Positions 1-11,016 of a DNA stretch of 64,000 nt are shown here, piece after piece; position 1 is the first letter of the stretch, and the number at the start of each line of letters is the position of its first letter. The DNA comes from Breviolum minutum Mf 1.05b.01. Lineage: Eukaryota; Sar; Dinophyceae; Suessiales; Symbiodiniaceae. A program made the translations under genes and the position numbers. Under the pieces are notes generated by a model. It saw nothing but the letters and a program-made list of their open reading frames with translations. It was not told the DNA's origin and did not search any database. Where the stretch lies: assembly GCA_000507305.1 (NCBI GenBank), contig DF239109.1:186001-250000 (forward strand), written 5' to 3'.

Positions 1-788
1 ATGATTATGGGAGGAAGGGTAACATTGATGATTCGCCACCCATCCCGGAAAATTGGAAGTTTTTTCAACTAGGGACTCCTAGAAAATGATCCCGCCACAC
101 ATTTTTTCGCCAGTGACGTGCGGAATTCCACATCTCGCATCATTGTGGCGACTCGGCACAGATTTGGCACCAGCGTTGGCCTGTATTGAGTGACCAACCA
201 AGCGGCTTTAGGATAAGTTGTAAAAGTAGACAATGATATGTCCAATTCTTGTGCAATGGTGAATTGTGACACGGGTGAAACCTTCTAAAAGGGTAGGTTT
301 TTTGTGGTGAGTTTATTTCTTTCAGAGTTGTACATCTTGGTGAAAGCTGATCACACCCACCAAGATAGGGATGTAACAAAAAAGGTAGATACTTGAGGCT
401 GGTAAATCATTGTAATTCACCGAGACGCGTCATTTGGTCGGACAAGTCGAAATCACAGCTCCGCTCCGGATAAGACGATGATGTATAAATGTGTGTGTGT
501 TTCTCTATCCAGTTGACAAGCAGACAGTTTTCAGACGACGGAACTGACTTGTTTCACATGATGAATCTGTCTGTCCTTGCCTGTCCTAGTCACCCAATTG
601 TTTGGCTTTATTGGGCATAGTCTCAACACTTGTTTCCCTGCCCTAGGCAAAGGCCAGATCTACAGGCATGTGTACTTCTTATGAAAGGTGTATAACAGGC
701 CGACTATGATTAGAACTCCATGTGGTTTCCATGCGGGTGACCATCCCAAAATAGAAGAGTTTTGACCACAGTTGGGTGCCTGCTTCAG

Positions 789-859
789 GAACCCAATCGT
801 CTCCTACAGCGATTGAGAAATGGTTTACGTGCCATTGGTTGCATCATGATGCACCCCAG
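789..859 (+). CDS. candidate exon, unknown protein
   Basis: Open from a TGCTTCAG acceptor to an AG|GTGATG donor: 23 codons plus two bases, beginning EPNRLLQRLRNG and ending IGCIMMHP. A second frame is open from 776 to 1018 and also looks protein-like (STGTIVDTRNRF), so frame and right end are not settled. Function unknown. Confidence 0.35.
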
Positions 860-1458
860 GTGATGAAAGAAGTTGGTCATTTTCTACCATCGGTCGGCCG
901 ACTAGTATCTCATAGAAACTCAACAGGCACTATTGTAGATACCCGAAATAGATTTCCACAATTTGCGGGTAGAACAGCCCTGTCCATTTACCTTGTATTT
1001 GTCTTTGGCACAGTTTGAAGATCACTGATGATGCTTTTTTGATTCAAAATGGTACTCGAAAAAGTTGTTCGCCACCAAGTTCAGCAACGTTTTTTGGTTC
1101 GACAATTTCCCTGAAACGGATTTTTGGGTGTTGAATTTGCGTCGATATCCAAAAAAATACACTATAATTGGGTGGATGAATGTTTGGGAAACATCCGATT
1201 TCCCATCAATTAAAAGATGAATCGCAATTTGGGATGATGTGACCCGCTGATGTCACGGATAACCTCCTTTAAAAGGTCATTCAAGGAATGATGAAATCAA
1301 GCCAAGGTCATTTGAAAAAAATAGATTCTTCCCCCACAATGAATCTTGACAAAATGTTATGTCATGTTACTGGTACCATGGCATGTCATCAGAAGATTCG
1401 CCAGCGAACTTACATAGATTCATGTCACTGAACTGATCACCTCCAAAAAAGAGACTTC
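860..1458. other. no supported gene
   Basis: AT-leaning, non-repetitive sequence. I see no convincing exon beyond the possible continuation of the frame that is open to 1018. Confidence 0.4.
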
Positions 1459-1875
1459 CTAAAGCCTGACTGGTGGGAAATGGTCGTGAAAAGGAGTGAG
1501 GTCCAAACATCTGACAGGTGAAATATTCACCCAGAATCTCCCGGTTTTGAGGATTGTTGGTCTCCGTTTTTCACAAAACCCCCCGGTAAAACGGGACCGC
1601 AAATTCCAAACGCCACGAAAGAAACCACCGGAGAAGCTTCTCCAGCGCAACGGTGCCACCAAGGCCGAGCACATCAACGGATGACCGCAGCTCGACCGAA
1701 ACGGCCGACACTTCATGGACTGAGTCAAACAAACCAACGAGTTCCCCTCCTCGGTGTTTCCACCTTCAAGTGGGTAAAATATAGGAGTATAGTCAGTCAA
1801 TGGTATGATTGGTATAGTTAAGCTTCGTGAAAGAAATGCGAGGCATCTCTTTGTACGGTTGACAAATCCCGACAT
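1459..1875. CDS. coding island, strand unresolved
   Basis: The minus strand carries a 138-codon ORF (motif RGVWNLRSRF). The plus strand has two competing frames with G/C-leaning third positions: one ending in KLLQRNGATKAEHING and stop near 1684, the other open 1587-1790 and Ser/Thr-rich (STSTDDRSSTETADTSW). The plus strand agrees with its neighbours. Could also be a dispersed repeat. Confidence 0.25.
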
Positions 1876-1904
1876 GTCCCAAACCTACTGCTGAACCATC
1901 AAGA

Positions 1905-2013
1905 TACAGTTGATAGAAGAAATCCGGCGTTCACCAGTTGAGCTTGGTAGTTTATCCCATCATGTACAGGGTTTTATAAATCCCAGGTGGTATAGGATTT
2001 CTTCCATCCTTCA
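1905..2013. mobile_element. MITE family 2, copy 1 (diverged)
   Basis: Starts with TACAGTTGATAGAAGAAATCC and ends with the imperfect reverse complement GGATTTCTTCCATCC. The ends match the copies at 42472-42566 and 49616-49714, with about 65-70 bp between them. No coding capacity, so a non-autonomous palindromic element. Confidence 0.55.
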
Positions 2014-2030
2014 TGACTCTAAACTCCTGA

Positions 2031-2090
2031 TATGGAGGATGATCATCCCAACCTTAACAGAGAGTCCTTATAGGTTTGTAAAGCCCGACT
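2031..2090. repeat. dispersed repeat family 3, diverged copy
   Basis: GATCATCCCAACCTTAACAG followed by GAGTCCTTATAGG resembles 9904-9962 and the reverse complement of 11484-11530. It directly follows the family 2 element. Confidence 0.35.
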
Positions 2091-2351
2091 GTCAAGCAGA
2101 CCGTCCCCTACCACAGGAAACCAACGGGAGTTCAGACCCCGCCACAAATAGTGCTGACCATTTAAAGAAGCAGTTTGACCAAGCATGTGATCGAATTTTT
2201 GGGGTAATTCAATTCCGAAGTGTTGCGAAGCAAATTCATTGGCCAAAATCATACGGGATTCATTCCTAAGCTACTTCTACGACTGAAATATCAGGTAATT
2301 TGGCTCAATGCAAGCACAAGAATATGACGCACATCTCATTTTTTTCATCAG

Positions 2352-2473
2352 CTCTTTACAACCCTATGGTTGTTTGGACCATCCTCAAGACATCGTCAAA
2401 GGCAGCGTCGAATGCTCAAGGGCCAAGGCGCAATGGGAGACCCGGGGAACCCCCCGTTACTTGGGGAAAGTTG
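2352..2473 (+). CDS. candidate exon, unknown protein
   Basis: Acceptor TTTTTTCATCAG and a near-perfect donor TTG|GTAAGT bound 122 nt. Best frame enters in phase 1 and leaves in phase 0: NPMVVWTILKTSSKAASNAQ, then a Gly/Pro/Arg tail (RRNGRPGEPPVTWGKL). A second frame (PQDIVKGSVECSRAKAQWE) is also open. Function unknown. Confidence 0.45.
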
Positions 2474-3049
2474 GTAAGTTGAAACCCATCATGGCCCATA
2501 GCCATCCATAGCCTGTGAAGGAGACTTTCTACCACTTAGTGATTCTCCAAGGATATGAGGAAGAGAGGTTGCAGGTTCAGATTAGCAAGCTCAGACCTTG
2601 GTGATTTTCAGGTGGTTTGAGGTGGAGATAGGTCTCCCGAAAATAGATGTTCAAGTTGAATTCAAATCAACCTCATAACCAGGTATTGAAAACCATGAGT
2701 CATCAATTGAGAATGATTAACTAGTTAATTATTCGTGGTTCGGATTCCTTGGATGCACCATATATAGGACTATTGAGCTTGTTTGGTGGTAATGATTTTG
2801 TGGTTCAGTGCGGACAGGTTCTTACCATGCTTGATATACTACCCAGAGGTTTGTGGCATGATACCATTTGGTGCTGCAGGGTTTTCCCAGGTATGAGTAC
2901 GTAATGGTTAAAGTCTCAACTGCAGGCAAAAATGGTAGTTGTTCACCCGGTTGAACAAGTTCTTCCTTTGCACGTTATGGCATTTGCCTCCTAAAATTCA
3001 GTCAGTAAAAGGATAGATACTAGAACAACTAGAACACATGTTTCAGACG

Positions 3050-3275
3050 TTTTCATGTTCACTTTCACTCTGAGTTTTACAAAGATGTCGTTGTTGAAGC
3101 AACCAGCGTTCGTGGACAATCCAGATTTGACAGCATTTGGGGGTGGGACATGCACAACTCGACATTGCAAATGCAGGCTTCCAGAGGAGGACTTCAAACT
3201 GTTGGAACACTTGGGGAGGTTATGGTTTCACCATCAATCAAAGAGATGCTTCGTAGCAGTTTATTTTTCAGCAAA
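3050..3275 (+). CDS. candidate exon, unknown protein
   Basis: After TGTTTCAG a frame of about 75 codons stays open: FHSEFYKDVVVEATSVRGQS, then GGLQTVGTLGEVMVSPSIKE, with a possible donor AAAG|GTTTCT at 3276. A second frame with its own ATG at 3085 (MSLLKQPAFVDNPDL) is also open. Unrecognised. Confidence 0.35.
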
Positions 3276-4119
3276 GGTTTCTTATTGATATGTGAAACGC
3301 CTGTGAAACGCGGCAAAAAATCATACCAACATGACTAAGAAGTGGGGTGGTCCTCCTAGTGGGAGAATACTTTGAGTTTCTTGTGACATCAATGTTTGAA
3401 GACGTATTCGGTGCGTACAGAGAAGCAATTTGCTGCTTGGAAAGATGGCTCGGATGAACCCTTTCACATCTTTTCAAAAAAAACGTCTCATGCTGGGTCA
3501 TATGATGCACACCGTTTCACAAAGACTGATGTTGGCCAAGCAGTTTGATTTTTATCCTTGAAATTCGAGCAACCAGATCCACCTCACCCGAGGTGTTTTA
3601 TTGTTTTTGCATGTGACGTCCCCAATGTGAGAATGATTACCTCACGTTTTCAACATGGTAATAATTTGGAGTGACCCTCCAAAATGTATACACTTTGAAG
3701 TTGAACATGGAAGCTGGAAAATTGATGATTTCCACAAGGTATACCAAGGTCTCAATTTTTAGTCAAGTCTTTCCCGCTGCCCAACGTCATCCCTTCCAGG
3801 TTATCTAGAAGTCTAGAAATTCCCCGCAAACAAAATGGCTGTAGTTCAACAGCACCAAGGCATCGTAATTTGCTACTTGACCGAAGGATACCTTGTTTCC
3901 TAACCATGAACTAACCTTAGAGTCTGATCCAAGGAAAGCCTCGACCTGGTCCCTTTTTTTTCCAGGAATCCACCACCAACTTGTGAGATGACACTTGCGA
4001 CTGGTGTTTACCAGTCGGTTGTGCTGGAAGCCCATTGCCTTGGAGATTTCATATGGATATTTGGGCAACATAAAGCGATCTCATACGACTTTCCTATGTG
4101 ATGAGTAAGGGACTTATAT
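3276..4119. other. no supported gene
   Basis: Probably intron or intergenic. The minus-strand ORFs here have no splice or codon-bias support. Confidence 0.35.
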
Positions 4120-4220
4120 GGGTGTTTCCGAAAATAGTGGTACCCCCAAATCATCCAATTTAATAGGGTTTTCCATTATAAACCATCCATTTTGAGGTAC
4201 CCTTATTTTTGGAAACACCC
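4120..4220. mobile_element. MITE family 1, copy A
   Basis: 101-bp near-palindrome with termini GGGTGTTTCC and GGAAACACCC and internal copies of ATGGATGGTTTATAATGG-type sequence. ATAT flanks both sides, consistent with a 4-bp target duplication. Same family as 12357, 16153, 16687, 17892 and 27948. No ORF of its own. Confidence 0.85.
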
Positions 4221-4657
4221 ATATATGTACAATGAAAATGTGAAGGATTGATAGAATTGATACTTTGAACACATGGTGGTTTCCCCAAAATGTGAACCTG
4301 CGCCGGGTGAAGAAAAAAAATATGCAAGTTTGGTAGGTTGAGTACCAATTCAGGTGGTGGTTTCAAACATTTCTTATTTTTCACACCCTTTTTTTAAAGG
4401 ATTTCCCTTTGGGGCGGACTTTTTTGAGGCCCAAAGAGTCTCCGGAATCTGCTTGGTTGGGGCTTATGATATCTCTAGGATTGAGGACGAAACCTAAAAA
4501 CCCTACAAAATCCGCAGGAAAATAATCATCACTGTTTTACTAACGGACCTTTCCTAAGCTTCATTGTCCTCTCAAAAACAGTGTTTGGGCAGGACCTAGG
4601 AAATCCGAAAGTATTTACATATGTGCATATACACACATAATATATGCATATAAACGC

Positions 4658-4661
4658 ATCG

Positions 4662-4702
<41 letters not shown>
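4658..4702. repeat. (ATC)n microsatellite
   Basis: About 14 uninterrupted ATC triplets. Read on the minus strand they give a poly-Asp tract, which I regard as an artefact. Confidence 0.9.
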
Positions 4703-4704
<2 letters not shown>

Positions 4705-4900
4705 CGTCGTTGTGGATTACGAAGCATTTGTCCTGACAGCACAAAAGAGGTACAACAGAAATCAAAGGACATAGGAGCTGGAAACACTTGTTATCGGATA
4801 TCTCCAAACCCAACTGTTTCTATCCCGGCTTGCTTGGTGAGGTTTTTAATTTATCATTTTGTGCAGCAAAAAAAGGCATGGAGGTGCTTTAGCAAAGCAG

Positions 4901-4978
4901 GGCTATCCAAGGCAGATTTGTTTCGGGGGCCAATTTCGCGCACCTTGCGATGTTTCAAGCGCTTGAGTGTTTGCGATT
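4901..4978 (+). CDS. candidate exon, unknown protein
   Basis: AGCAAAGCAG acceptor to GAT T|GTACAT donor, entering and leaving in phase 1: LSKADLFRGPISRTLRCFKR then LSVCD. Strong G/C third-position bias. Function unknown. Confidence 0.45.
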
Positions 4979-5084
4979 GTACATAGCTAGGTGCTGAACA
5001 GTAGATTGAAAAGCTTCACCTCTTGAAAACCTAAGTGAAGAGTTGCTATTTGGTATGTACGTTAATTTTTTTTCTGTCACACAG

Positions 5085-5268
5085 ATTCTCAAAGACTGAT
5101 CACTCTTCAGCACCTATAAATAGTGACCTAAACGGCGCATGGAAGAACCGCGCCTGGAACCGATGGTTGGGACTTCGGAGGTCCACCCAACAGCCCAGTG
5201 CAGCAAGACGGATCCCGGTTTTTGCTGACGGCATCATGACCTGGAGCAGCGCGAAAAAAAAAAACTGA
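5085..5268 (+). CDS. candidate exon, several frames open
   Basis: Follows the good acceptor TTTCTGTCACACAG. A frame entering in phase 2 runs to a stop at 5268 (NRAWNRWLGLRRSTQQPSAA, ending MTWSSAKKKN). A second frame contains MEEPRLEPMVGTSEVHPTAQ and stops at 5224. The phase-1 frame that would fit the 4901 exon stops after ten codons. Coding is likely; the frame is not settled. Confidence 0.4.
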
Positions 5269-5316
5269 TCAAAAGGCAGGAGCCAAAGATCTGTTACGTT
5301 CTTATTATAAATTGCG

Positions 5317-5352
5317 ATATATATATATATACGTATATATATATGGTATATA
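5317..5352. repeat. AT dinucleotide repeat
   Basis: Two (AT)n runs separated by ACGT. Confidence 0.8.
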
Positions 5353-6052
5353 TCATTTACTTTGTGGGGGTCCTCCGATTTTGACACATCTGCATTTTCC
5401 AAATATGAAGAGTCCCTGCCAATTTGACTTTATTTCAAGTTGCTGCATCGTGCATGCGATCCATTGAAGTAGCAACGTCCATGGATCATTTTTTTTGCGG
5501 AATTGCATGGTGTGCGTTTGTTTGGAGCCAACGCAATACCACAATTGGTTCATAACCCTCAAAAGTTGAAAGACTGAAAAATGCTTTCGGTTTACAAAGA
5601 AGATTTCATCAGTGGAAAAGTTTCAATTTCCATCGATGTCTTCCCAAAAGTTCCCTCATCTCCTGGGATTGTCCTTGTGTTTTCCGAACTTTCCGAAGTA
5701 AACAGTGATCATCATGTGAATAGCCAAGAGTCGCAACTCCGCGATAGTATACTAGGTGACTATGTGGTATGCTATTTGGAAAATAGGGGTTTAAGTCCAA
5801 TTTAGACTTAATTTTGAAACCCCGCTTATAATCCACTTTGGGAGCCCAATAATTCTCCAACTTCGAACCCGGTACATGATCCAAGTAAGAACCCCATATA
5901 GTAAAATCAACTTTTTAGTTCCAGAACCCCTAAAAACAAAATCAGGAAAAAAGAAGTGATCAAACAAAATCCCCCAAAAAAAAAAGAAGGGACAAAACTC
6001 CCGTCAATTCCCCATGTTTCTTTATTTGGCCGGCCAACTCATTGAATGGTAG

Positions 6053-7858
6053 TCCCATTAACCGGAAGGTCACCGAGAACTCTGCCTGTTACATGCAGAA
6101 GGCAACGGACTGCCCGGAGGCGATTCCGAGGTTTGGTGAGTTGTAGATGTGGAGGATATCTTCGGTTAAAACGCCCGTTGAATATGGTGAAATTATGGTA
6201 AATATACCAGTTGAATAAGATAGATATATGTAAATATATCAGTTGAATACGATAAATCCGACCAGTATACTTGAGATGGTAAGCTGTATGCCGTCTACCT
6301 GATGAATAAACTTTTGCCTTTTAGTCGCCATATGGCATACCCCGTTGTCACAAGTCTTGTTTCCATCTGTGGTTGGTCCATCCAATTTGTACGGGAGAGT
6401 CACACCTAGATTCATGAGAGTATTTATATAGGTTTATCTAAATGTATTTATGTTTACATACAAATAATGCATTTATAGTATATATAATATATATATGACA
6501 CATCTGTTTATTCACCCATTGACCACTTGATTCTCTTATGTGTCAGGCAGGATTCTCCCACCTTCTCCGGCAACACATCCCCTTGCAGGGCATCCTCCGA
6601 AGCGCTGCACAGTACATCTTGAAACAGTTTGGGCACCAAACACTGCACCAAACGAAACAGTCTCCCAAAAAAGGAGGCTAAGTCGGCTAAGTGTTGATTT
6701 TTTGGGTTACAAGACATTGGGCAAAACAGTTGGTGACAAAGGGAAGTTGTCCATAGATATTTTTCGAAATAAACTTGAGGGGTTTACCAAGGTCAGGTCA
6801 CAAGCACTTTCTGTCGAAATAGTGAATTCCGAAAGTCGCACATGTTGCTGCGGCTCATGTTAGGTGCATATTAAATGTATATATATATACTTATATTATC
6901 TTACATGTTCAAATTTAAAAAAGGGAATCATGTCATGGAAAAAAACAGTTGAATTGTTCCAATCCATCAAATGTTCATGAAGGGGCAATCTCAACTCTTG
7001 AGGTTTGGATCTTTTGATTCATTGGAGTTGACAGAGTACAGGACTGCTGAAGTGCAGGGCGTTCGGCAACTCATTGGTGAAAAAATCATTGCCGGTTGGT
7101 TCCCATATTTTTTCCTAGAGACGCATGTTTTTTGATTTTTGTAGTTTTTGGGTAGCACAGATCATAAATGGACATATATGAATCCGTTGGAAATGGAAGG
7201 ATTCTGCATATCAAAAATCAAAGCATCAGAATTTAGATTCTCGAAGCCAGGTTGGAAAATCATTGATTTTTCAGCAAGTTGGTTGTTTTGCCGCTTGCAA
7301 CTCCTCACGATGGACCTATGTGAGTGGGTGACCTTCAAAATGAACTTAAGTAAATAGGATTATGATTCCATTTTCAACACAAAAGAACCATAGAGTTGTT
7401 TCAACTCTAATGTTCACTTTCAACTTTTACTTCTGAAAGTGTTCCTTCCCTAAGATACCAAAGTTGGTCTATCTTGAAACAAACAAAAACGAAAGCCGTT
7501 TTGGGGATGTGCCAGGATGATGAATTTCAGTCAAACCTCTCCGAGCTGTGAAGGTGTTGGATGGGACTTAGCACCTGGAAAAAAACAACGAGATGCTTCC
7601 CTCAATGTGAGTCTCAAGCTGGAATTTTTAGAGTTTTTTACTGTTGATGGACAAAACAAAGTGTCTAGCCAGTTGGGATGGTAAAAACAGTGCCATGATT
7701 GCTATATCAATTGGTGTCCAATTTGTTTGTGAAACTGTACCTCAACCATAGCTTAGGATATTCCCCACCCGTTGGTGGGATGGGTTTTTTTCGATGTTCT
7801 TCGTAGAACTCATTCAGCTGTATTGCAGCCTGTCGGTACAACCAACAAGGCCACAAAA
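6053..7858 (+). CDS. five-exon gene segment, unknown protein
   Basis: Exons 6053-6135, 6551-6676, 7035-7076, 7531-7553 and 7829-7858 join without a stop (phases 1,1,1,0 at the junctions). Tags: KVTENSACYMQKATDCPEAI; HIPLQGILRSAAQYILKQF; YRTAEVQGVRQLI; KPLRAVK; PVGTTNKATK. Donors are TTTG|GTGAG, GGAG|GCTAAG (a GC donor, known in dinoflagellates), ATTG|GTGAAA, AAG|GTGTTG and AAAA|GTGAGG. Exon 1 is Cys-containing; exon 2 is an amphipathic His/Gln-rich helix with a Lys tail. The first two exons are the firmest; the later, very short exons rest mainly on phase. Both ends of the gene are unassigned. Confidence 0.45.
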
Positions 7859-8238
7859 GTGAGGATTGATGTTGGTTGCATTTGCAATTTTTGTCCTAAT
7901 AGGGGTCTTATCCAAGTCGCACCCGACATATCAAACACTCCCATCAAAAATGGCCTCCACTTGTAGCATAGAAGCAATCTCCGGAAAAGGTTTGTATTCA
8001 TGTTGATGAAATATTGGGATTCGAGACAGAACAATTGCAAGGTATTGGATCATAAAGTATATGTGTAGATTGTCAATGTATTTGTTACATTGTTGTCCTA
8101 CATCGACTTTTTTCAACACGTAGGTCTTAAGTTAAATATGATAGGTCCATACCATGTTACATATATAACCTCCAAGCGTTTCTACTTGTGGCCTTTGGGG
8201 TATTTGAGGTGAACAACCTCTCCATCCTTTTTTCGCAG

Positions 8239-8650
8239 GTACATCTGACTGCTATGTGCTTGGTACTCGTTCCATCCAGCTAGATAGTCAAACAAGGCAC
8301 CCCGGCACCTTGGGAGTGGAGAACGGGAAACTCCAAGGTGACCATTTCAACGGCTGAAAAGATGGGTGTTCGTTGTTGCTATGGAAAACTCCAAGGTGAG
8401 TTGTTTTTGGAAAGAGAACTTACAATGAGAACTAAAAGTAGATTTGGCCACCCTCTTTTTTTGCGCCCTTTTCCGAGCTGAAAAAGATTTAAAGTGATTT
8501 CTGTTGGTGTTTCCTGCAGTGTAATGTCTTGTTAGTTTTGGTGTTTCGGCCCAATGCAGGTGGCTGGCTGTAGCCGTTCTTCCTTCGAAGAGCTTCACTG
8601 GAGTCAAGGCTGAAGCAAAATCGGAGGGCAAATTTTGCTGTTTGGTGATT
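8239..8650 (+). CDS. two candidate exons, unknown protein
   Basis: Exon 8239-8337 lies between CTTTTTTCGCAG and CAAG|GTGACC and only one frame is open: SDCYVLGTRSIQLDSQTRHP. Exon 8560-8650 lies between CCCAATGCAG and ATT|GTAAGA: WLAVAVLPSKSFTGVKAEAK. Phases do not match directly (1 out, 2 in). A 32-33 nt exon ending at the strong donor AAG|GTGAGT (8393) would repair the phase but needs a 24-nt intron. Function unknown. Confidence 0.45.
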
Positions 8651-9684
8651 GTAAGATTTGTGAGGGAGCCATGTGAGCAATGAAAAAGAACGGTTGCTTA
8701 GGGTATATTTGAGAGTATACTACCCAATTATATAGGGAGCATAAGCAGCCAAGATAAGGATCCCTATGCAAAAAAAACAGCATCCTGGAAAGTAAAAAGG
8801 CTTTTTCTTCGTGGAAGCATTTGGACTGCTAATTATTTGAAGCATTCCACTGAATTCATTTCCTAAGGTATCAAACACTGAAGGCCTGACAAAAAAAAAC
8901 ACGTTCCAACTATTTTTTCCAGGTTTTACACTACAGCCATCAATTCTGGAATACTTTGAATATGCAAGTGGACCCACCCCAAGAAGGAAAATTTGGAAAT
9001 GGATTTTTGGTGATATTCTATGTATTTGAGGTTGTTTATTTATAGTGTTATGGCTTTAGGGAGTCTATGTGGGGAATGGTTAAACAACCCAGCTTTACTT
9101 CCAAAGTGGGTCTGCAAATGAAATCCTATAAGTTTATTTCTCTACTCTGTACCCTTCAAGAAGCCTTTTTCAAGCAGATAAACGGCATGAAATGTGAAAA
9201 TGTGATGCCAACATGATGCGAAGTCATGTTGTACAATCAACCCGATTTACTGGCTCACCCCCTCACTTTCTTGCTGTTTGACAATAGGTTTTGTGACGTT
9301 GAACCGAATCAATTTTCCAAGATTTTATACTCCAATAATCTTACTTGCTCAAACATCAACATCGTTTGCATCATGTTCACCAGCTGCAGATGGTGATCTG
9401 GTGATCTCAAAAACTGTTTCTGCAATGTTTGCCTTGATTCTTGGGGATGATGATCCAATATCACTTGCAAATATTGGTTACACCACCATTAGATCATTTG
9501 TTTGATTCCATCGATTTTTCCCATCAGCGATTTGAGAATTGTCCCACCTGCGTGATGGATATCTGTAGTTTCATACCTTAAAAGCACACCTTCCAAAACG
9601 GCTAAGGAAAACTCCAATTTTCAAAACCATCATATTTTACGGCCAAAACGGGTCTGGTTTGCTTGATTTCCAAGCAGCTGCCAG
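8651..9684. other. mostly non-coding; one weak ORF
   Basis: A plus frame at 9278-9505 (75 codons, contains DGDLVISKTVSAMFALILGD) follows TTTGACAATAG but lacks the third-position bias of the other exons. Nothing else is supported. Confidence 0.3.
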
Positions 9685-10511
9685 ATGGACCAAGACGCGG
9701 CTCTTGCAGCCAAGGTTGTCATGGTGGGAAACGGAGGGCGAGGCAAAAAACCATGGGAAAAAAATCTTGAAGTTGGGGCCCTATTTGGAGTTGATGAAGA
9801 TGTACGGTATTTTTTGACCTTGATTTGATGAGTTTCAAACCTGGCTGGTGAATCGTCGTATGTGTGCCAATTTTAGTAAACTCCTGAAACATTGGTGATG
9901 TGATGGTCATCCCACCCTTTAATAGGGAATCCTTATAATGGGTATATAAAACCCTACTATTGGGTTGATGCCCAGCACATCTGGTGAGAACCGGGATCTT
10001 TCAGGTGGCATCCATCGACGCTTCTACACAGATCCTCGAGCAGGCGGGGGAAGTTTTCGCCCCCTTGAAAAAGCGGTCCATGATTTGGTAAGTTTCCTGT
10101 CTTGACAACAGGAAAAATGAGAATTCTTCTAATTTTATCCGAGATTTCTGATGAGTACCTCGATCGAACTTGGGTGAGTTGGTTTTTCAAGACATGACCT
10201 TTACGTTCACGAACATTCACTTGATGATAACCCCCTTGCTTTCACGAAAATGGCACAATTTACAAAAAGTCTAATGTTACGTCAAAAAAAGAGGAGAAGA
10301 AGAAAAAAAAGTCTACAGTGAAGCCAGTTTCAATCACGACCCTTTTTTGGGGGGGAGGGGAGAAGGGTAGGAAAAAAACATTCCCTCCATTGAGAGACAT
10401 CCTGTTGTAACATCTTTCACCTTGCAGAAATCGAGCGAGCTTCGGGTCAATTTTCAGGCCAGAGCTCGAGGAAGAGATATTCTTTTAGTAACTCGGCTGG
10501 AGATGGGTTGA
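9685..10511 (+). CDS. small four-exon gene, possibly complete (84 aa)
   Basis: Exons 9685-9742, 10005-10087, 10144-10173 and 10428-10511. ATG lies seven bases after TTCCAAGCAG, a plausible trans-splice acceptor. Start MDQDAALAAKVVMVGNGG; then GIHRRFYTDPRAGGG and EKAVHDL; ISDEYLDRTW; KSSELRVNFQARARGRD to a stop. Exons 2-4 join in phase 0 with good signals (TTG|GTAAGT, TGG|GTGAGT, CACCTTGCAG). The exon 1 to 2 join needs a GC donor (CGAG|GCAAAA). Basic, soluble, unrecognised. Exon 1 recalls a GTPase P-loop but lacks GKS/T. Confidence 0.5.
9904..9962. repeat. dispersed repeat family 3
   Basis: TCATCCCACCCTTTAATAGG followed by GAATCCTTATAATGGG. The reverse complement of this core recurs at 11484-11530 and a diverged copy is at 2031-2090. 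It lies in the first intron of the 9685 gene model. Confidence 0.5.
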
Positions 10512-10814
10512 TTTTTGAAGATGAGTTATGGTTGAAAAAAACAGGTGCTTCAGTGGTTGAAGTGTTCGATGTAAAAAAAACATCAAAATGAAGTTTTGGA
10601 AATGTTTGAGGCAATCCTTTAGGGTCTTGTTTGGGTTGTCCCATTGTTGGTAGCATCGTTTCGCCATTGTCCAATCAAAGGAAAGTAGCCAAACCTCAAA
10701 TCGGAGCCAAAAAAAAGGGAAAAAAGTATGTGAAAGTGTTCAATCAAAAATTTCAAACTGAAATCTCCCTGTGATTGATCAACAACTCAGGGTCGAACCA
10801 CCCCAAAAAATTGC

Positions 10815-11003
10815 TCAACGCTCACTTGTGTGTGAGGTCATGACTGTTCTCAGTATCGCCATCTCCTTGGCCTTCAGCCGCTTGGTGTCCAAACCTTTGA
10901 GGCGCGGTTCACCTTTATTTCTCCGGGAGGAGAAACTTAGATTGGTTGAATCTCTGTCAAAATTTCCATGCCCCTTTGCCTCGGACGTTTTGGTGAAGCT
11001 CAT
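10815..11003. CDS. coding island, strand unresolved
   Basis: Minus strand: 62 codons, highly charged (GLDTKRLKAKEMAILRTVM) with TTTGACAG acceptor and ACAA|GTGAGC donor. Plus strand: open frame 10771-11016 with a hydrophobic stretch (VLSIAISLAFSRLVSKPLRR). Both show third-position G/C bias. The minus reading has better splice signals, but every neighbour is on plus. Confidence 0.3.
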
Positions 11004-11016
11004 GATTTTAGGATGA

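Noticed and set aside
2296..2313. Relict of the dinoflagellate spliced leader (ATTTGGCTCAATG)
   Set aside because: Too short and mismatched to the known leader end; no full leader or its flanks elsewhere in the window.
8720..8977. 85-codon minus ORF with hydrophobic end
   Set aside because: A/T-rich third positions, no acceptor or donor, isolated from other exons.
9685..9760. Rab-type GTPase start (KVVMVGNGGRGKK)
   Set aside because: The P-loop lacks Ser/Thr after GK, and the following exons show no G-box motifs. A GC donor inside the motif gives an in-phase gene without a P-loop.
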